DNA from: an uncultured Clostridia bacterium
GTDB lineage: Bacteria; Bacillota; Clostridia; Christensenellales; CAG-314
Direction: 5' to 3'
Assembly: GCA_934203075.1 (NCBI GenBank)
Contig: CAKPYT010000040.1
Location: 110,015-174,014, forward strand
DNA length: 64,000 nucleotides
Shown one piece after another: positions 9,156 through 18,160 of the stretch. The notes beneath the pieces were generated by a model that saw nothing but the letters and a program-made list of their open reading frames with translations, had not been told where the DNA came from and searched no databases. How positions within the stretch are numbered: the stretch's first letter is position 1; each line of letters opens with the position of its first letter. Position numbers and translations under genes: made by a program.

Positions 9156-9185
9156 TGTGGATAAGTGGACAAAACCTGTGGATAA
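9156..9185 (+). promoter_or_regulatory. Two DnaA boxes in tandem
   Basis: Two perfect copies of TGTGGATAA (complement of the DnaA box TTATCCACA) lie at 9156-9164 and 9177-9185. They have the same orientation and are 21 bases apart, about two helical turns. They lie about 200 bases before the next gene. Confidence 0.65.
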
Positions 9186-9394
9186 CTTCCCCTAATGGAT
9201 AGCATATGCAGGTAAAAACTGCGAAAACAGTCCGTTTTTTGTCGAAAAAAGAGGAAACTTTGCACTTTCTCGTTTATGCATGCTTTATGCGGTCGGGAGA
9301 AAAGCGAAGCAGAAAAAAATCGCTTTGCAGCCGTTTAAGTTTTGCCTTTTCGGGTATACTGATGCCAAAGAAAAGAGGGAGCGTCGAGAGCGTT

Positions 9395-9952
9395 ATGGAA
9401 GAGATGATGGAGTTTGTGCGACAAAAAACCAAAAGAGGGCATTCCGTGCGTTTTGCCCTTTCCGGATATGCAAAACATATCGGCGAGCCGCTGGCGTCGG
9501 TGCAGAAGCAGTACCGCAAAGAAATGCCGGACGCAGCGGAAGCAGAGGAAAAGGGGAGTTTCGACGAATGGCAAAACCGTTCTCTCGTTGCCTACGTCCT
9601 GACGCACCTGGCCAAAGGCGAAACGCTGCGCAAATGCGCTTTCGACCTTTCGGAGGGGGAGTGCCGTCAGGCGTTGAGAAGGGTGGCGACGTACCGTGAG
9701 TTGCTGCGTCAAAACGAAGATCTCGTTTATGACGTCATGATGAAATTGTTCGAAAGGGGTATTCCGTTCTATCAGCCGTATACGAACCGCATCGTGAAGC
9801 AAACGTTTCCGCTTTCGGCCATGGTCGGCGGGTGTCGGGACGAGTTGGAAAAAATCGTAAAAGAAATGACGCTGCTGCAATCGCTGCTGCAAAAATCGGA
9901 GTTGTTGCGGGTGCTGCAGGCAGGCGAATTTTTCGAAAGGGCCAAAGGATAA
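9395..9952 (+). CDS. Protein of unknown function with a possible N-terminal helix-turn-helix
   Basis: I do not recognise this 185-residue soluble protein. Residues 1-45 (for example GHSVRFALSGYAKHIG and VQKQYRKEM) have the pattern of a small Myb-like or helix-turn-helix DNA-binding domain, vaguely like the RsfA family of sporulation regulators. The rest is helical, with a leucine-rich C-terminal segment (EIVKEMTLLQSLLQK) that could be a coiled coil. ATG 9395 is preferred; a TATACT hexamer at 9355-9360 could be its -10 element, and ATG 9362 would then be too close to the promoter. Two DnaA boxes lie upstream. It is monocistronic and ends in a clear terminator. Confidence 0.55.
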   Translation: MEEMMEFVRQKTKRGHSVRFALSGYAKHIGEPLASVQKQYRKEMPDAAEAEEKGSFDEWQNRSLVAYVLTHLAKGETLRKCAFDLSEGECRQALRRVATYRELLRQNEDLVYDVMMKLFERGIPFYQPYTNRIVKQTFPLSAMVGGCRDELEKIVKEMTLLQSLLQKSELLRVLQAGEFFERAKG

Positions 9953-9968
9953 GAAGAAAACAAGAAAT

Positions 9969-9998
9969 AAAAAAGCCGCAAGGTGCGGCTTTTTTTTG
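9969..9998 (+). terminator. Intrinsic terminator after the unknown gene
   Basis: Stem AAAAGCCGCA / TGCGGCTTTT with a short loop is followed by a run of T. The A-rich 5' side means it may also end the minus-strand lipoprotein transcript that converges here. Confidence 0.8.
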
Positions 9999-10051
9999 TT
10001 TCTTTGTCGGTCAAAAGACTTTTGCTGTTCGGGCGCTACGGTACGGTTTTC

Positions 10052-11038
10052 TCAGGCGTTACGCAAAAGGAACAGCAGGTGCCCTTGCTGCATTTTTAAA
10101 ATCCGTTGCGTGTAAATCGTGCCTTCGCTACCGTGTTCGAAACTGTCTTTCGCGTCCAGGTACATCACGACGGGGCTTCCCGTTTCGCCGGATTTATTCA
10201 GATACATCGTTGCCGCATAAACTTCCGTTTCCGCATCGTTCCACGTGATTTTCGTAGTGCCGGTCACGGCCTTGTTCAGGCGAACTTCCACGGCTTCGCC
10301 CTTCACTGCGTCGATCTGACGGAAGGTGTACGATTGCGCCTGATCCATCGTGATCATATTGACGGAACGCACGGTATAGAAAACTTGTTCGTTGTCCAGC
10401 AGGTTGGCGTTTTCCGTGTTTACGGTGCGTGTTTCCCGCAGGGCGCGGTCGTATGCGTTGCTTGCCGCATTGTATTCGTTCAGCGTAAGCGTGCATTGTT
10501 TTTCGTCGTAAGCGGCGATGGCCTGAAAATGATTGCGTACTAATTGAATTTTATTATCGCGGTTGCGGTAGAGGTATACGCCGTTCACCGTTTTTACGGA
10601 AGAGCTCGGCGTTCCTTTCGGGTAGTCCCGAAAAGTCACGACGCTGTGCGTAGAGGTCGTGATGGTTACTTCCGTTTCGGTTTCGGAGACGATCAGATCC
10701 CGCGCGTCTTCCAACCCGAGGATGTCGGCTTTGTTTTGATACGTTTCGTTTACGGTAAACGTGCTTTCCAAGCGGTATTCTCCGTCGGCCTTGGTCAGCT
10801 GTACGGTGTAGGTTCCGTTGGCAACAGAGGGCGCAAAGGTGGCGCCGGCAACGTTCCCGTAGGTGTAGGGTTTGGTTTCGTCGTTTTCCGTATAGGTTGC
10901 AAGCGAAACGTCGTAGGTCAGTGTTTCACTGTCCTTCCAGCGGTTGGTACGGCTGGGAGTGGGGGCCTGGTTGCAGCCCGTAAAGACAAGTACGGAGCAG
11001 AGCAGGCAGCACACAAACAAAAGAGTTTTCTTTTTCAT
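10052..11038 (-). CDS. Lipoprotein of unknown function
   Basis: This 328-residue protein has a lipoprotein signal peptide with lipobox LVFTGC, placing it on the outer face of the membrane. The mature part is Thr/Asn-rich and appears to be all-beta (many alternating hydrophobic strands such as EVTITTSTHSVVTF). I recognise no domain. It has its own promoter and is divergent from addB. No nearby transporter genes give a function. Confidence 0.7.
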   Translation of the reverse strand: MKKKTLLFVCCLLCSVLVFTGCNQAPTPSRTNRWKDSETLTYDVSLATYTENDETKPYTYGNVAGATFAPSVANGTYTVQLTKADGEYRLESTFTVNETYQNKADILGLEDARDLIVSETETEVTITTSTHSVVTFRDYPKGTPSSSVKTVNGVYLYRNRDNKIQLVRNHFQAIAAYDEKQCTLTLNEYNAASNAYDRALRETRTVNTENANLLDNEQVFYTVRSVNMITMDQAQSYTFRQIDAVKGEAVEVRLNKAVTGTTKITWNDAETEVYAATMYLNKSGETGSPVVMYLDAKDSFEHGSEGTIYTQRILKMQQGHLLFLLRNA

Positions 11039-11075
11039 AGCAGTCTCCTGAACGAATGGATCGTGTTTTCAACTA

Positions 11076-11104
11076 ATCATAGCACAAAAACGCAAAGGTT
11101 TCAA
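11076..11104 (-). promoter_or_regulatory. Promoter of the lipoprotein gene
   Basis: On the minus strand TTGAAA (11104-11099) and TATGAT (11081-11076) are 17 bases apart, some 38 bases before the lipoprotein start. Confidence 0.65.
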
Positions 11105-11151
11105 ATAAAAAGAGAAAGATATTTTTCTTGCCGCCACTTTTACGGGAAATC

Positions 11152-11180
11152 TTGCTATTTTCAGGCGAAGCAGATATAAT
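11152..11180 (+). promoter_or_regulatory. Promoter of addBA
   Basis: TTGCTA at 11152-11157 and a perfect TATAAT at 11175-11180 are separated by 17 bases. The addB ribosome site AAAGGAGG follows about 15 bases later. Confidence 0.7.
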
Positions 11181-11209
11181 AAACGAAGGCGTCAAAGGAG
11201 GCAACCGAA

Positions 11210-14200
11210 ATGAATTTTCGTATCATCGCCGGCAATACCTATCGGGCGGCAAGCCGCGCCATGTTCGCAGAATTGCGGCAGAACACCTTCTCGTTGGAGG
11301 AGAAGGTGTATCTTATCGTGCCGGATAGTGCAAGCATGTCCAATCAGATCGGGCTGATGAAGAACGTCGGTGCCAAAGCGGGATTCTCGGCAGAAGTCAA
11401 AACCATGAAGGATTTTGCGAATCTGCTTTTGCCGGAATTCGATTACCTCTCCAAAACGACGGGGATGATCCTGCTGACGCGCCTGACCGCGGAACTGGCG
11501 CCGAAGTTCGAGTGTTATCGGAAAAGCAACGAAGGCAGCGGGTTTGTGCAGGGCATGTATGAGTTGATTACGCAGTTAAAGTATTGCCGCATCTCGCCGG
11601 AAAAACTCTCCGCAGAGAATCTTCCGGAGGGGCTTCGGGGAAAACTGCACGACGTGCGCCTGCTCTATGCCGCTTACGAAGAGGCTTTGAAGGGTTCTTA
11701 CGACGTCGTTTCGTCTCTGGAGGCCCTTGCGGAAGCGATTCCGCAAAGCGAACTGGTACAACGCAGCCGTTTCTATTTTGTGGATTTCGAAAACGTTTCG
11801 GCTCAGTTCGAATACGTTCTGGATCGGGTCGCCGTTACGGCAAAAGAGGTAACGCTGGTGTGCCCGTATTCGGAAGAAAAGAAGGCGCTGTACGGAAACG
11901 AAGTTTTTTCGGCAGGGCTGCGCCTGACGGATCGCTATCAATTGCCTAAACGAATCTCGTTCCACAACGAAAGCGTCAACGGCTTTACGGCGCAGATCGA
12001 AAAGTATCTGTTTGCACCCGTGGTGTGCAATCGCCCGATCGAGGCCGACGGTCACATTACGCTGTACGAGGGGGAAACGATTGCGGACGAGACGGAAGCG
12101 CTCGCCCGGTGGATCTCCCGACAGGTGAAGAACGGCAAGCGTTATAAAGAGATTCAGGTAGTCTGCCCCAATGCGGAGCGGTATCGTATGCCGCTGCAGC
12201 AGATTTTTGCGGATTACGGCATTCCGTATTTTCTGGATGACACAAAAACCTTGTTCGGGCATTGTTTCGTGCAGTATCTGTTGGATGCGCTGCACGTCGT
12301 AAAGAACAATTATCAGCCGACGGACGTCGTGCAACTGACCAAGAATTATTTCTTTCACGGGGGCGAGGACGTGTTCGCCTTCGAAGATTATTGCAATAAG
12401 TACAACGTGCTGCGCTTTTCCGCCCCGTTTACGCTTGCTCCGGAGGACGAATGGTTCCCCGCTGCCGAGCGGGTGCGCAAGCAGTTGACGGAGGTGCTTG
12501 CTCCGTTTTCCGCCCTGCGGGTTGCGGAGGCAAAGACTTATGCAGCCGAAATTTCGGAATTTTTGCGCCGGAACGAACTGCAAACGGCGTTGGAATCGTT
12601 TGCGGAACAGCAGTCCCTCTTCGGGCTGGACGACCATGCCAAAGTTACGTTGCAGGTGTTTGAAAAACTGACGGACGTACTGCGGCAGATCGCGTCCGTG
12701 CTGGGCGGGCAAAGCATGCCTTTCCGCGTTTTTGCGGACGTTTTCACCAATTGCCTGAAGAACGTTAAAATTTCCGTGGTGCCGCAGCATAACGACGAAG
12801 TCGTCATTACCGATGCCACAAAAAACAAATCGCACGAGGTCGACGTGCTGTGCGTGCTCGGCGCGGCAGATCGGGAATTTCCCGTGTTCCGCGGCGATTA
12901 TAAATTGCTGAACGACGCAAACCTGCAGCAGTTGAAGGAATGCGGCATCAACGTGCAGCCGCAAATCCGCCAGCAGAATCGGGAAGCGAAGTTTTGCGTT
13001 TATCAATTGCTTTGCGAACCGCAGACGGCGTTGTATCTTTCGTACAGTAAAAAGGACGGGCTCGGCAAAGAGTTGAAGCCGTCCGGCGTTTTGGTGCAAC
13101 TGACGGAGATGTTCCTTCAGGAGGGGGCTCCGCTGCCGTTGTGGAATGCGGATTCTTCCCCGCTGAAGCACTATGCCCCGACGGAAGCAAGCGCGAAGTT
13201 GGCCGTGCTGCAAGCACGCCGACGGTATCTGGACCACGGGCAGGACGGTTTACAAAAGGTATCCGGCTACTATTATGCCACGCAAATTCCGTTGGAACAG
13301 TACGACGAAGCCCAAGTCGTTTCGTGGGTGAAGGACGGGGAAAAACTGTTTTTTCAAAACGGAACCTCTTCCGTCTCCCGGCTGGAAAAGTTTTTTCACT
13401 GCCCGTATTCGTTCTATTGCAACTACGGGCTGAAGCTTACGCCGCGGCTGAAAGAACGCGGCGTGAATGAAACGGGGACGATTCTGCACGCCGTATTGGA
13501 GGATTTCGTCCGCACCTATCGCAAGGGCAGAACGACGCGGGAAATCGAACGGTGCGTTGCGGATTCGTTCGAAAAGCAAAAGCAGGATGCCCGCATCGAG
13601 GGGCTGTTTCAGACCAAACAGGGCGAAGCGCTGCTGAATCGGTTAAAGGCGGAAATGAATCGCATGTGCGGGTGGATTCAGAATCAGTTGGAACATTCGC
13701 ATTACGAACCGATTTGTCAGGAGTATGCTTTTCACGATTTGCAGGTACAAAGCGGAAGCATCGTGGTGAAACTTTCCGGCAAGGTGGATCGCATCGACGG
13801 GGACGAAAACGGCTGTTTCGTGCTGGATTATAAAACAGGAAGCGTCGGTTACGACGAAAAATTGTTGTACGTCGGGCTGAAATTACAATTTTTTGTGTAC
13901 AAAAAAGCCGTGGAGCGCTATCTGCAAAAGCCCGTCAACGGCGTCTATTATCTGCAAGTGCGCGATACGTTCGATACGTCCAAAGGCAAGCGGCAGTTCG
14001 TCGGCAGAACCGTTGCGGATCGCTCCGTGGTGGAAAGCATCGACGATACTTTCCTGCAAAACGGAAGCAGCGTTCTGCTGGACGTAAAGGCAAAAGAGGG
14101 CGAACCGGAAGGAAAGGGAGCCCTCACCAAAGAACAAATGCAGAACTGCGAGGACTACGCTTTCGATTTGATTCGTTCCGGATTGGAACAAATGCGGCAG

Positions 14201-14368
14201 GGGTACATCCGCCCTTCGCCCGTGAAAGACGAGAAAAATAAAGTGCCGTGCACTTATTGCGACTATGCCTCCGTTTGCCCCTTCGGGGATTCGACGGAAG
14301 AAGTGTATCGCACGTTGCCGACGGTAAACAAAGAAACGTTCCGGAGGAAAACCCATGAAAACGAATAA
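11210..14368 (+). CDS. addB: AddB subunit of the AddAB helicase-nuclease
   Basis: This 1052-residue protein is the inactivated-helicase and nuclease subunit of AddAB, which processes double-strand breaks for recombination. The C-terminal nuclease motif is visible (GKVDRIDGDENG, VLDYKTGS), as are cysteines of the Fe-S cluster: CPYSFYC in the nuclease and CTYCDYASVC near the C-terminus. The N-terminus lacks the usual P-loop: the place of GRxGSGKT is taken by IIAGNTYRAASRA, with no lysine. A strong AAAGGAGG site precedes ATG 11210. The gene overlaps addA by 14 bases. Confidence 0.9.
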   Translation: MNFRIIAGNTYRAASRAMFAELRQNTFSLEEKVYLIVPDSASMSNQIGLMKNVGAKAGFSAEVKTMKDFANLLLPEFDYLSKTTGMILLTRLTAELAPKFECYRKSNEGSGFVQGMYELITQLKYCRISPEKLSAENLPEGLRGKLHDVRLLYAAYEEALKGSYDVVSSLEALAEAIPQSELVQRSRFYFVDFENVSAQFEYVLDRVAVTAKEVTLVCPYSEEKKALYGNEVFSAGLRLTDRYQLPKRISFHNESVNGFTAQIEKYLFAPVVCNRPIEADGHITLYEGETIADETEALARWISRQVKNGKRYKEIQVVCPNAERYRMPLQQIFADYGIPYFLDDTKTLFGHCFVQYLLDALHVVKNNYQPTDVVQLTKNYFFHGGEDVFAFEDYCNKYNVLRFSAPFTLAPEDEWFPAAERVRKQLTEVLAPFSALRVAEAKTYAAEISEFLRRNELQTALESFAEQQSLFGLDDHAKVTLQVFEKLTDVLRQIASVLGGQSMPFRVFADVFTNCLKNVKISVVPQHNDEVVITDATKNKSHEVDVLCVLGAADREFPVFRGDYKLLNDANLQQLKECGINVQPQIRQQNREAKFCVYQLLCEPQTALYLSYSKKDGLGKELKPSGVLVQLTEMFLQEGAPLPLWNADSSPLKHYAPTEASAKLAVLQARRRYLDHGQDGLQKVSGYYYATQIPLEQYDEAQVVSWVKDGEKLFFQNGTSSVSRLEKFFHCPYSFYCNYGLKLTPRLKERGVNETGTILHAVLEDFVRTYRKGRTTREIERCVADSFEKQKQDARIEGLFQTKQGEALLNRLKAEMNRMCGWIQNQLEHSHYEPICQEYAFHDLQVQSGSIVVKLSGKVDRIDGDENGCFVLDYKTGSVGYDEKLLYVGLKLQFFVYKKAVERYLQKPVNGVYYLQVRDTFDTSKGKRQFVGRTVADRSVVESIDDTFLQNGSSVLLDVKAKEGEPEGKGALTKEQMQNCEDYAFDLIRSGLEQMRQGYIRPSPVKDEKNKVPCTYCDYASVCPFGDSTEEVYRTLPTVNKETFRRKTHENE

Positions 14369-17300
14369 ACATGCCCCTACGGAACAACAGCGCAGAATCA
14401 TAGAAGACGTAAACCACGGGCTGGTGGTTTCCGCCTCGGCCGGAACGGGAAAAACCACGGTGATGGTCAACCGTATTTTGCATTTGTTGCTGGCAGGGCG
14501 CGTCCGGTTGGATCAGATTCTGGTCGTTACGTTCACTTCTGCTGCCGCGCAGGAAATGAAGCAGCGCCTGATCGAAGAAATGAAGCAGCACGGGGAAAAC
14601 GAGTCGATTGCGCAGCAGTTGGAAGAGGCGGATCATGCCGCCGTCAGTACGATTCACTCCTTCTGTGCGGATCTCATCCGAAATTATTTTTACGTGGTGG
14701 GGGTGGATCCCGTTTTCCGCATTGCGGAAGAAAGCGAAGCGCAGTTGCTGCGATCGGATGCCCTGGACCGAACGCTGGAAGAGTTTTACGAAGAAGGTGC
14801 GGAAGACTTCTTGCGATTGACGCGCATTTTCGATTCCCGCTCGGATGACGGGTTGCGGGAATCGGTGCTGAAATTGCACGAGTTCGTGGCCAGTCAGCCG
14901 AACGATATCTTGCAAACGTTGAGAGAAACGGAAAAGAATTACGTCTCCTTTGACGAATCCAACGCATTCCTTCGTGTGCTGCACGATGAAATGAAACGAA
15001 GTCTTCGTCAACTTTTGACGAGAAACGAGAAGTTACAGTCCGTCGGAAGGACGCACGCTTTGCAAAAAAGCGGGCAGTATCTGAGGAATACGGAGGAATT
15101 GCTCCGTCAGATTCTCAAAAAGAGTACCTATCGGGAAGCATACACGACAGTGCTGGAAACGTCTTGGGAAAAGAAAATTTCTTCGGGCGTTGTGGCAAAA
15201 GAGTGCTCGAATGCGGGGATGGAACCGCAGCAGGCAGAAGAATTCGAGGCGGAACTCGCGCTGTTTGCGGAAGAAGCAAAAGATTGGTTCAGTGATGTCA
15301 AAAAGGCGTTTGAAGGGGCTCCGTTCGACGAGGTCGCCGGGCATACCCGCAGCAGTTTTGTGGATCTGGAGGCACTCGGCCGGCTGCAAAATGCGTTTGA
15401 AAGAAATTATGCGGCCGCAAAAAGCGAAGAGGGCGTGTGCGATTTCGGCGATTTAGAAAAACTGACGCTGCGGTTGCTGCAGAACGAGGCGGTGCGGGAG
15501 GAAATCCGTCATCGGTATCGCATGGTGTTTGTGGACGAATATCAGGACGTAAACCGCCTGCAGGACGCAATCGTCTCCCTTTTGTCGGAGGAAACGAATC
15601 TGTTCGTCGTGGGGGACGTCAAGCAAAGCATCTACGGGTTTCGCCTTTGCGATGCGGAGTTGCTGCAAAAGCGGCTTGCCGCTGCCGGAAACAGCGAAAA
15701 CGTACTTGCCCTGGGATTAAACCGTAATTTCCGCAGTACGGCAAAAATACTGGATTTTGCAAACGAAACGTTCGATGCCGTCATGAAAGAATCTTTCGGC
15801 GGGGCGAATTACGCCGAAGACGGGATTTCGCGTTTCGACGTCACGCCGGATCAAAGCGAAAACGTAGAAATTCTCTATCATTTTGCGGAAAAGGAAGAAG
15901 TGCCGGAAGCGGAAGGGATTTACGACGTCACGCAGAAAGCCTCTTCCCGCATTTCGATTGCCCGGCAGGAGGCGCGCATCGTCGCCGCACGCATCCGGAA
16001 GTTGGTGACGGAAGGGGTCCGGACGGCAGAAGGGGTGCGTCGCTCCGTCAACTACGAAGATATCGCAATTCTCAGCCGCACGATGGCCGGCTATGCAGAA
16101 GAGTTTTATGCAGAACTCAGCCGCTTTGTCCCCGTCGTGATGCAGCGGGAGCAAAACTTGCTGGACGGGGCAGAGGTGCGCAACCTGATTCACTTTTTAC
16201 GTGTGCTGGATAATCCGAACGACGGCATCGCTTTTTACGGTGCGCTGAAAGCGTTCGGGCATCTGACCGAACAAGAGGTCGTCACGCTGAAAATCGGTGC
16301 GGAAACGTTGGCGGAAGGGGTGCAAAAGGTTCTGCAGACGGAAAGCGATCTTTCTCGCAAGGTACAGGCGTTTTTGCGTTTGACGGAGGAATACCGTTTC
16401 TTATCGTACAGTTTGCCGGTGGACGAATTGCTGTTCCGGCTGATCCGCCAAACGGAGTATTTCTACTATCTGCTGGGGATGGCGAACGGATGCTATCGAA
16501 AAAACTGTGTCGATTTGTTTTTGGCCGGCATCAAAGGGCAGCCGTATGCCGCAACGGTCGGTAAGTTTCTGCACTATTTGTCGCAAACGAATCAAATCAA
16601 CGCCGCTCCTCCGGCGGAGGGAGGCTTAAAGGCGGTTCGCATGATGAGCGTTCACGCAAGCAAGGGGCTGGAGTTTCCCGTAGTGTTTTTGTGTAACGTG
16701 GCAAAGGAGTTTTCTTTGCGTTCGGATACGGTTCTGACGGAGAAAGCGCTCGGCCTTGCGATTGCATATCGGGACGAAACGCAGATGCGCAAATTTCATC
16801 ACTTCGCCGACGCCGCGCTGAAAACGGAAAACACGCGGCACGTCAAGGAGGACGAACTGCGCATGTTGTACGTGGCGCTGACGCGTGCACGGCAAAAACT
16901 GATCATCGTGGGCAGCCCCAAAAAAACGCAGCTGCGTCCGGAAAAGTGGGATCATCCGGAGAAGGCAACCTGCTACGTACATTGGCTTTGCAAACAGTCT
17001 TCGGTTCCGTATGTCGAAACGGATGTTCCGCAGGAGGACCCCTCCGGGCGAAACGAGGTTCGCTTTACGCGCGTGGATGCGGCGGAGATCGAAGCCTTGC
17101 GGCACTCCTTTGCGGATTCCTATCCCTTTGCGGCAGAAACGCTCCACCCCAAAAAGGTTGTCTCCAGCGGGCTGCCCGCCCGGGAGGACGAAGAGGGCGT
17201 AACGGACGTATCGGCCGTTGCATTGGCGCCGTCCCCCGTGTTTGTGGATCGTGCCCTCGGCACGGCTTATCACGCCGTGCTGGAACGGCTTCCCTTCGGG

Positions 17301-17783
17301 CAGGATTGCGTTGCGTCTGTCGTGAGGGAACTGACGGAAGACGGAATCATCGCAAAGGACGTGGCGGACCGCATCGATACGGCCGCCCTGCAAAGGATCG
17401 TTCTTCATCCGCTGCTGCAAAATCTGACGCGGGGAAAGTGCTACCGTGAGCAGCCGTTCATGATTACCGTCGGCAGAAAAGAACTATTCGGGGAAGACAC
17501 GCAGGAACAGGTGATTCTGCAAGGCGTCATCGACCTGCTCTCCGTCGGGGAGGAAAGCGCCGTCGTGGTGGATTATAAAGTCACTTCTCATCCGGACGGG
17601 CTTGTGCAGCGTTATGCTCCGCAGTTGAACTCCTATCGGCTTGCCGTGCAGAAAATACTGAACCTGCCCTGCCGCGCGTACCTTGTGGACGTGCTCCGCG
17701 GAACGGTTTCGGAAGTCCCGCCGGGAATTACGTTCGTCGAGCAACGTAACGAAAAGGGGCAAGAATCTCAAAATTCCAAATAG
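14355..17783 (+). CDS. addA: AddA subunit of the AddAB helicase-nuclease (UvrD-type)
   Basis: This 1142-residue protein is the 3'-5' motor and second nuclease of AddAB. Helicase motifs appear in order: Walker A SASAGTGKTT near residue 30, motif II FVDEYQDV, motif III VVGDVKQSIYGFR, motif V MMSVHASKGLEFPVV, and motif VI MLYVALTRARQKL. The C-terminal nuclease has GVIDLLSVGEE and VVVDYKVTS. The start lies within the end of addB after a TTCCGGAGGAA site, so translation is coupled. Length is slightly below the Bacillus protein. Confidence 0.95.
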   Translation: MKTNKHAPTEQQRRIIEDVNHGLVVSASAGTGKTTVMVNRILHLLLAGRVRLDQILVVTFTSAAAQEMKQRLIEEMKQHGENESIAQQLEEADHAAVSTIHSFCADLIRNYFYVVGVDPVFRIAEESEAQLLRSDALDRTLEEFYEEGAEDFLRLTRIFDSRSDDGLRESVLKLHEFVASQPNDILQTLRETEKNYVSFDESNAFLRVLHDEMKRSLRQLLTRNEKLQSVGRTHALQKSGQYLRNTEELLRQILKKSTYREAYTTVLETSWEKKISSGVVAKECSNAGMEPQQAEEFEAELALFAEEAKDWFSDVKKAFEGAPFDEVAGHTRSSFVDLEALGRLQNAFERNYAAAKSEEGVCDFGDLEKLTLRLLQNEAVREEIRHRYRMVFVDEYQDVNRLQDAIVSLLSEETNLFVVGDVKQSIYGFRLCDAELLQKRLAAAGNSENVLALGLNRNFRSTAKILDFANETFDAVMKESFGGANYAEDGISRFDVTPDQSENVEILYHFAEKEEVPEAEGIYDVTQKASSRISIARQEARIVAARIRKLVTEGVRTAEGVRRSVNYEDIAILSRTMAGYAEEFYAELSRFVPVVMQREQNLLDGAEVRNLIHFLRVLDNPNDGIAFYGALKAFGHLTEQEVVTLKIGAETLAEGVQKVLQTESDLSRKVQAFLRLTEEYRFLSYSLPVDELLFRLIRQTEYFYYLLGMANGCYRKNCVDLFLAGIKGQPYAATVGKFLHYLSQTNQINAAPPAEGGLKAVRMMSVHASKGLEFPVVFLCNVAKEFSLRSDTVLTEKALGLAIAYRDETQMRKFHHFADAALKTENTRHVKEDELRMLYVALTRARQKLIIVGSPKKTQLRPEKWDHPEKATCYVHWLCKQSSVPYVETDVPQEDPSGRNEVRFTRVDAAEIEALRHSFADSYPFAAETLHPKKVVSSGLPAREDEEGVTDVSAVALAPSPVFVDRALGTAYHAVLERLPFGQDCVASVVRELTEDGIIAKDVADRIDTAALQRIVLHPLLQNLTRGKCYREQPFMITVGRKELFGEDTQEQVILQGVIDLLSVGEESAVVVDYKVTSHPDGLVQRYAPQLNSYRLAVQKILNLPCRAYLVDVLRGTVSEVPPGITFVEQRNEKGQESQNSK

Positions 17784-18160
17784 TTTTGCAGAAATAACGT
17801 TGGATACACTTGGAAATTTTCAAGAGTATGAAGTCAAAACAGAATAAACAGCGAGTTCGTAAAAAGGAGGTTGCAAAAATAGTTGCGACCTCCTTTTCAA
17901 TCGTCGTAAATAAAGCATTTTCACAATGGTATGCCATTTTAAAACGCGATTGTCGTTACCGCTTGTAATTGTTTGAAAATATGCTAAAATATAAGCGAAA
18001 AACTTACTTGCAAGGTTTTTTTTGAGCGCAGTATTTCAACAGAAACGGCGGATTTGCATAGGGAAAGACGCAAGCAACGACAGTTGCCGACAAAATTTTA
18101 TTTTGTTGCGTTTTGATGCTATAATATATTAAAGAAAAGTTAATGCAAGGAGAAGCGGAT
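17784..18160 (+). other. AT-rich intergenic region marking the start of an atypical block
   Basis: This 377-base gap contains the addA terminator and the leader of the LysR gene, including a TATAAT at 18119-18124. No reading frame is convincing. Base composition shifts toward AT here and remains lower in GC until about 24.4 kb, judged by eye. Confidence 0.5.
17861..17898 (+). terminator. Intrinsic terminator after addA
   Basis: An AAAAGGAGGT arm pairs with ACCTCCTTTT around a loop of about 16 bases, ending in a short T-tract. The A-rich arm allows use on both strands. Confidence 0.65.

Noticed and set aside
11576..13237. 553-residue open frame antisense to addB
   Set aside because: Long antisense frames are expected from the codon bias of addB; this one has no domain and no start signals.
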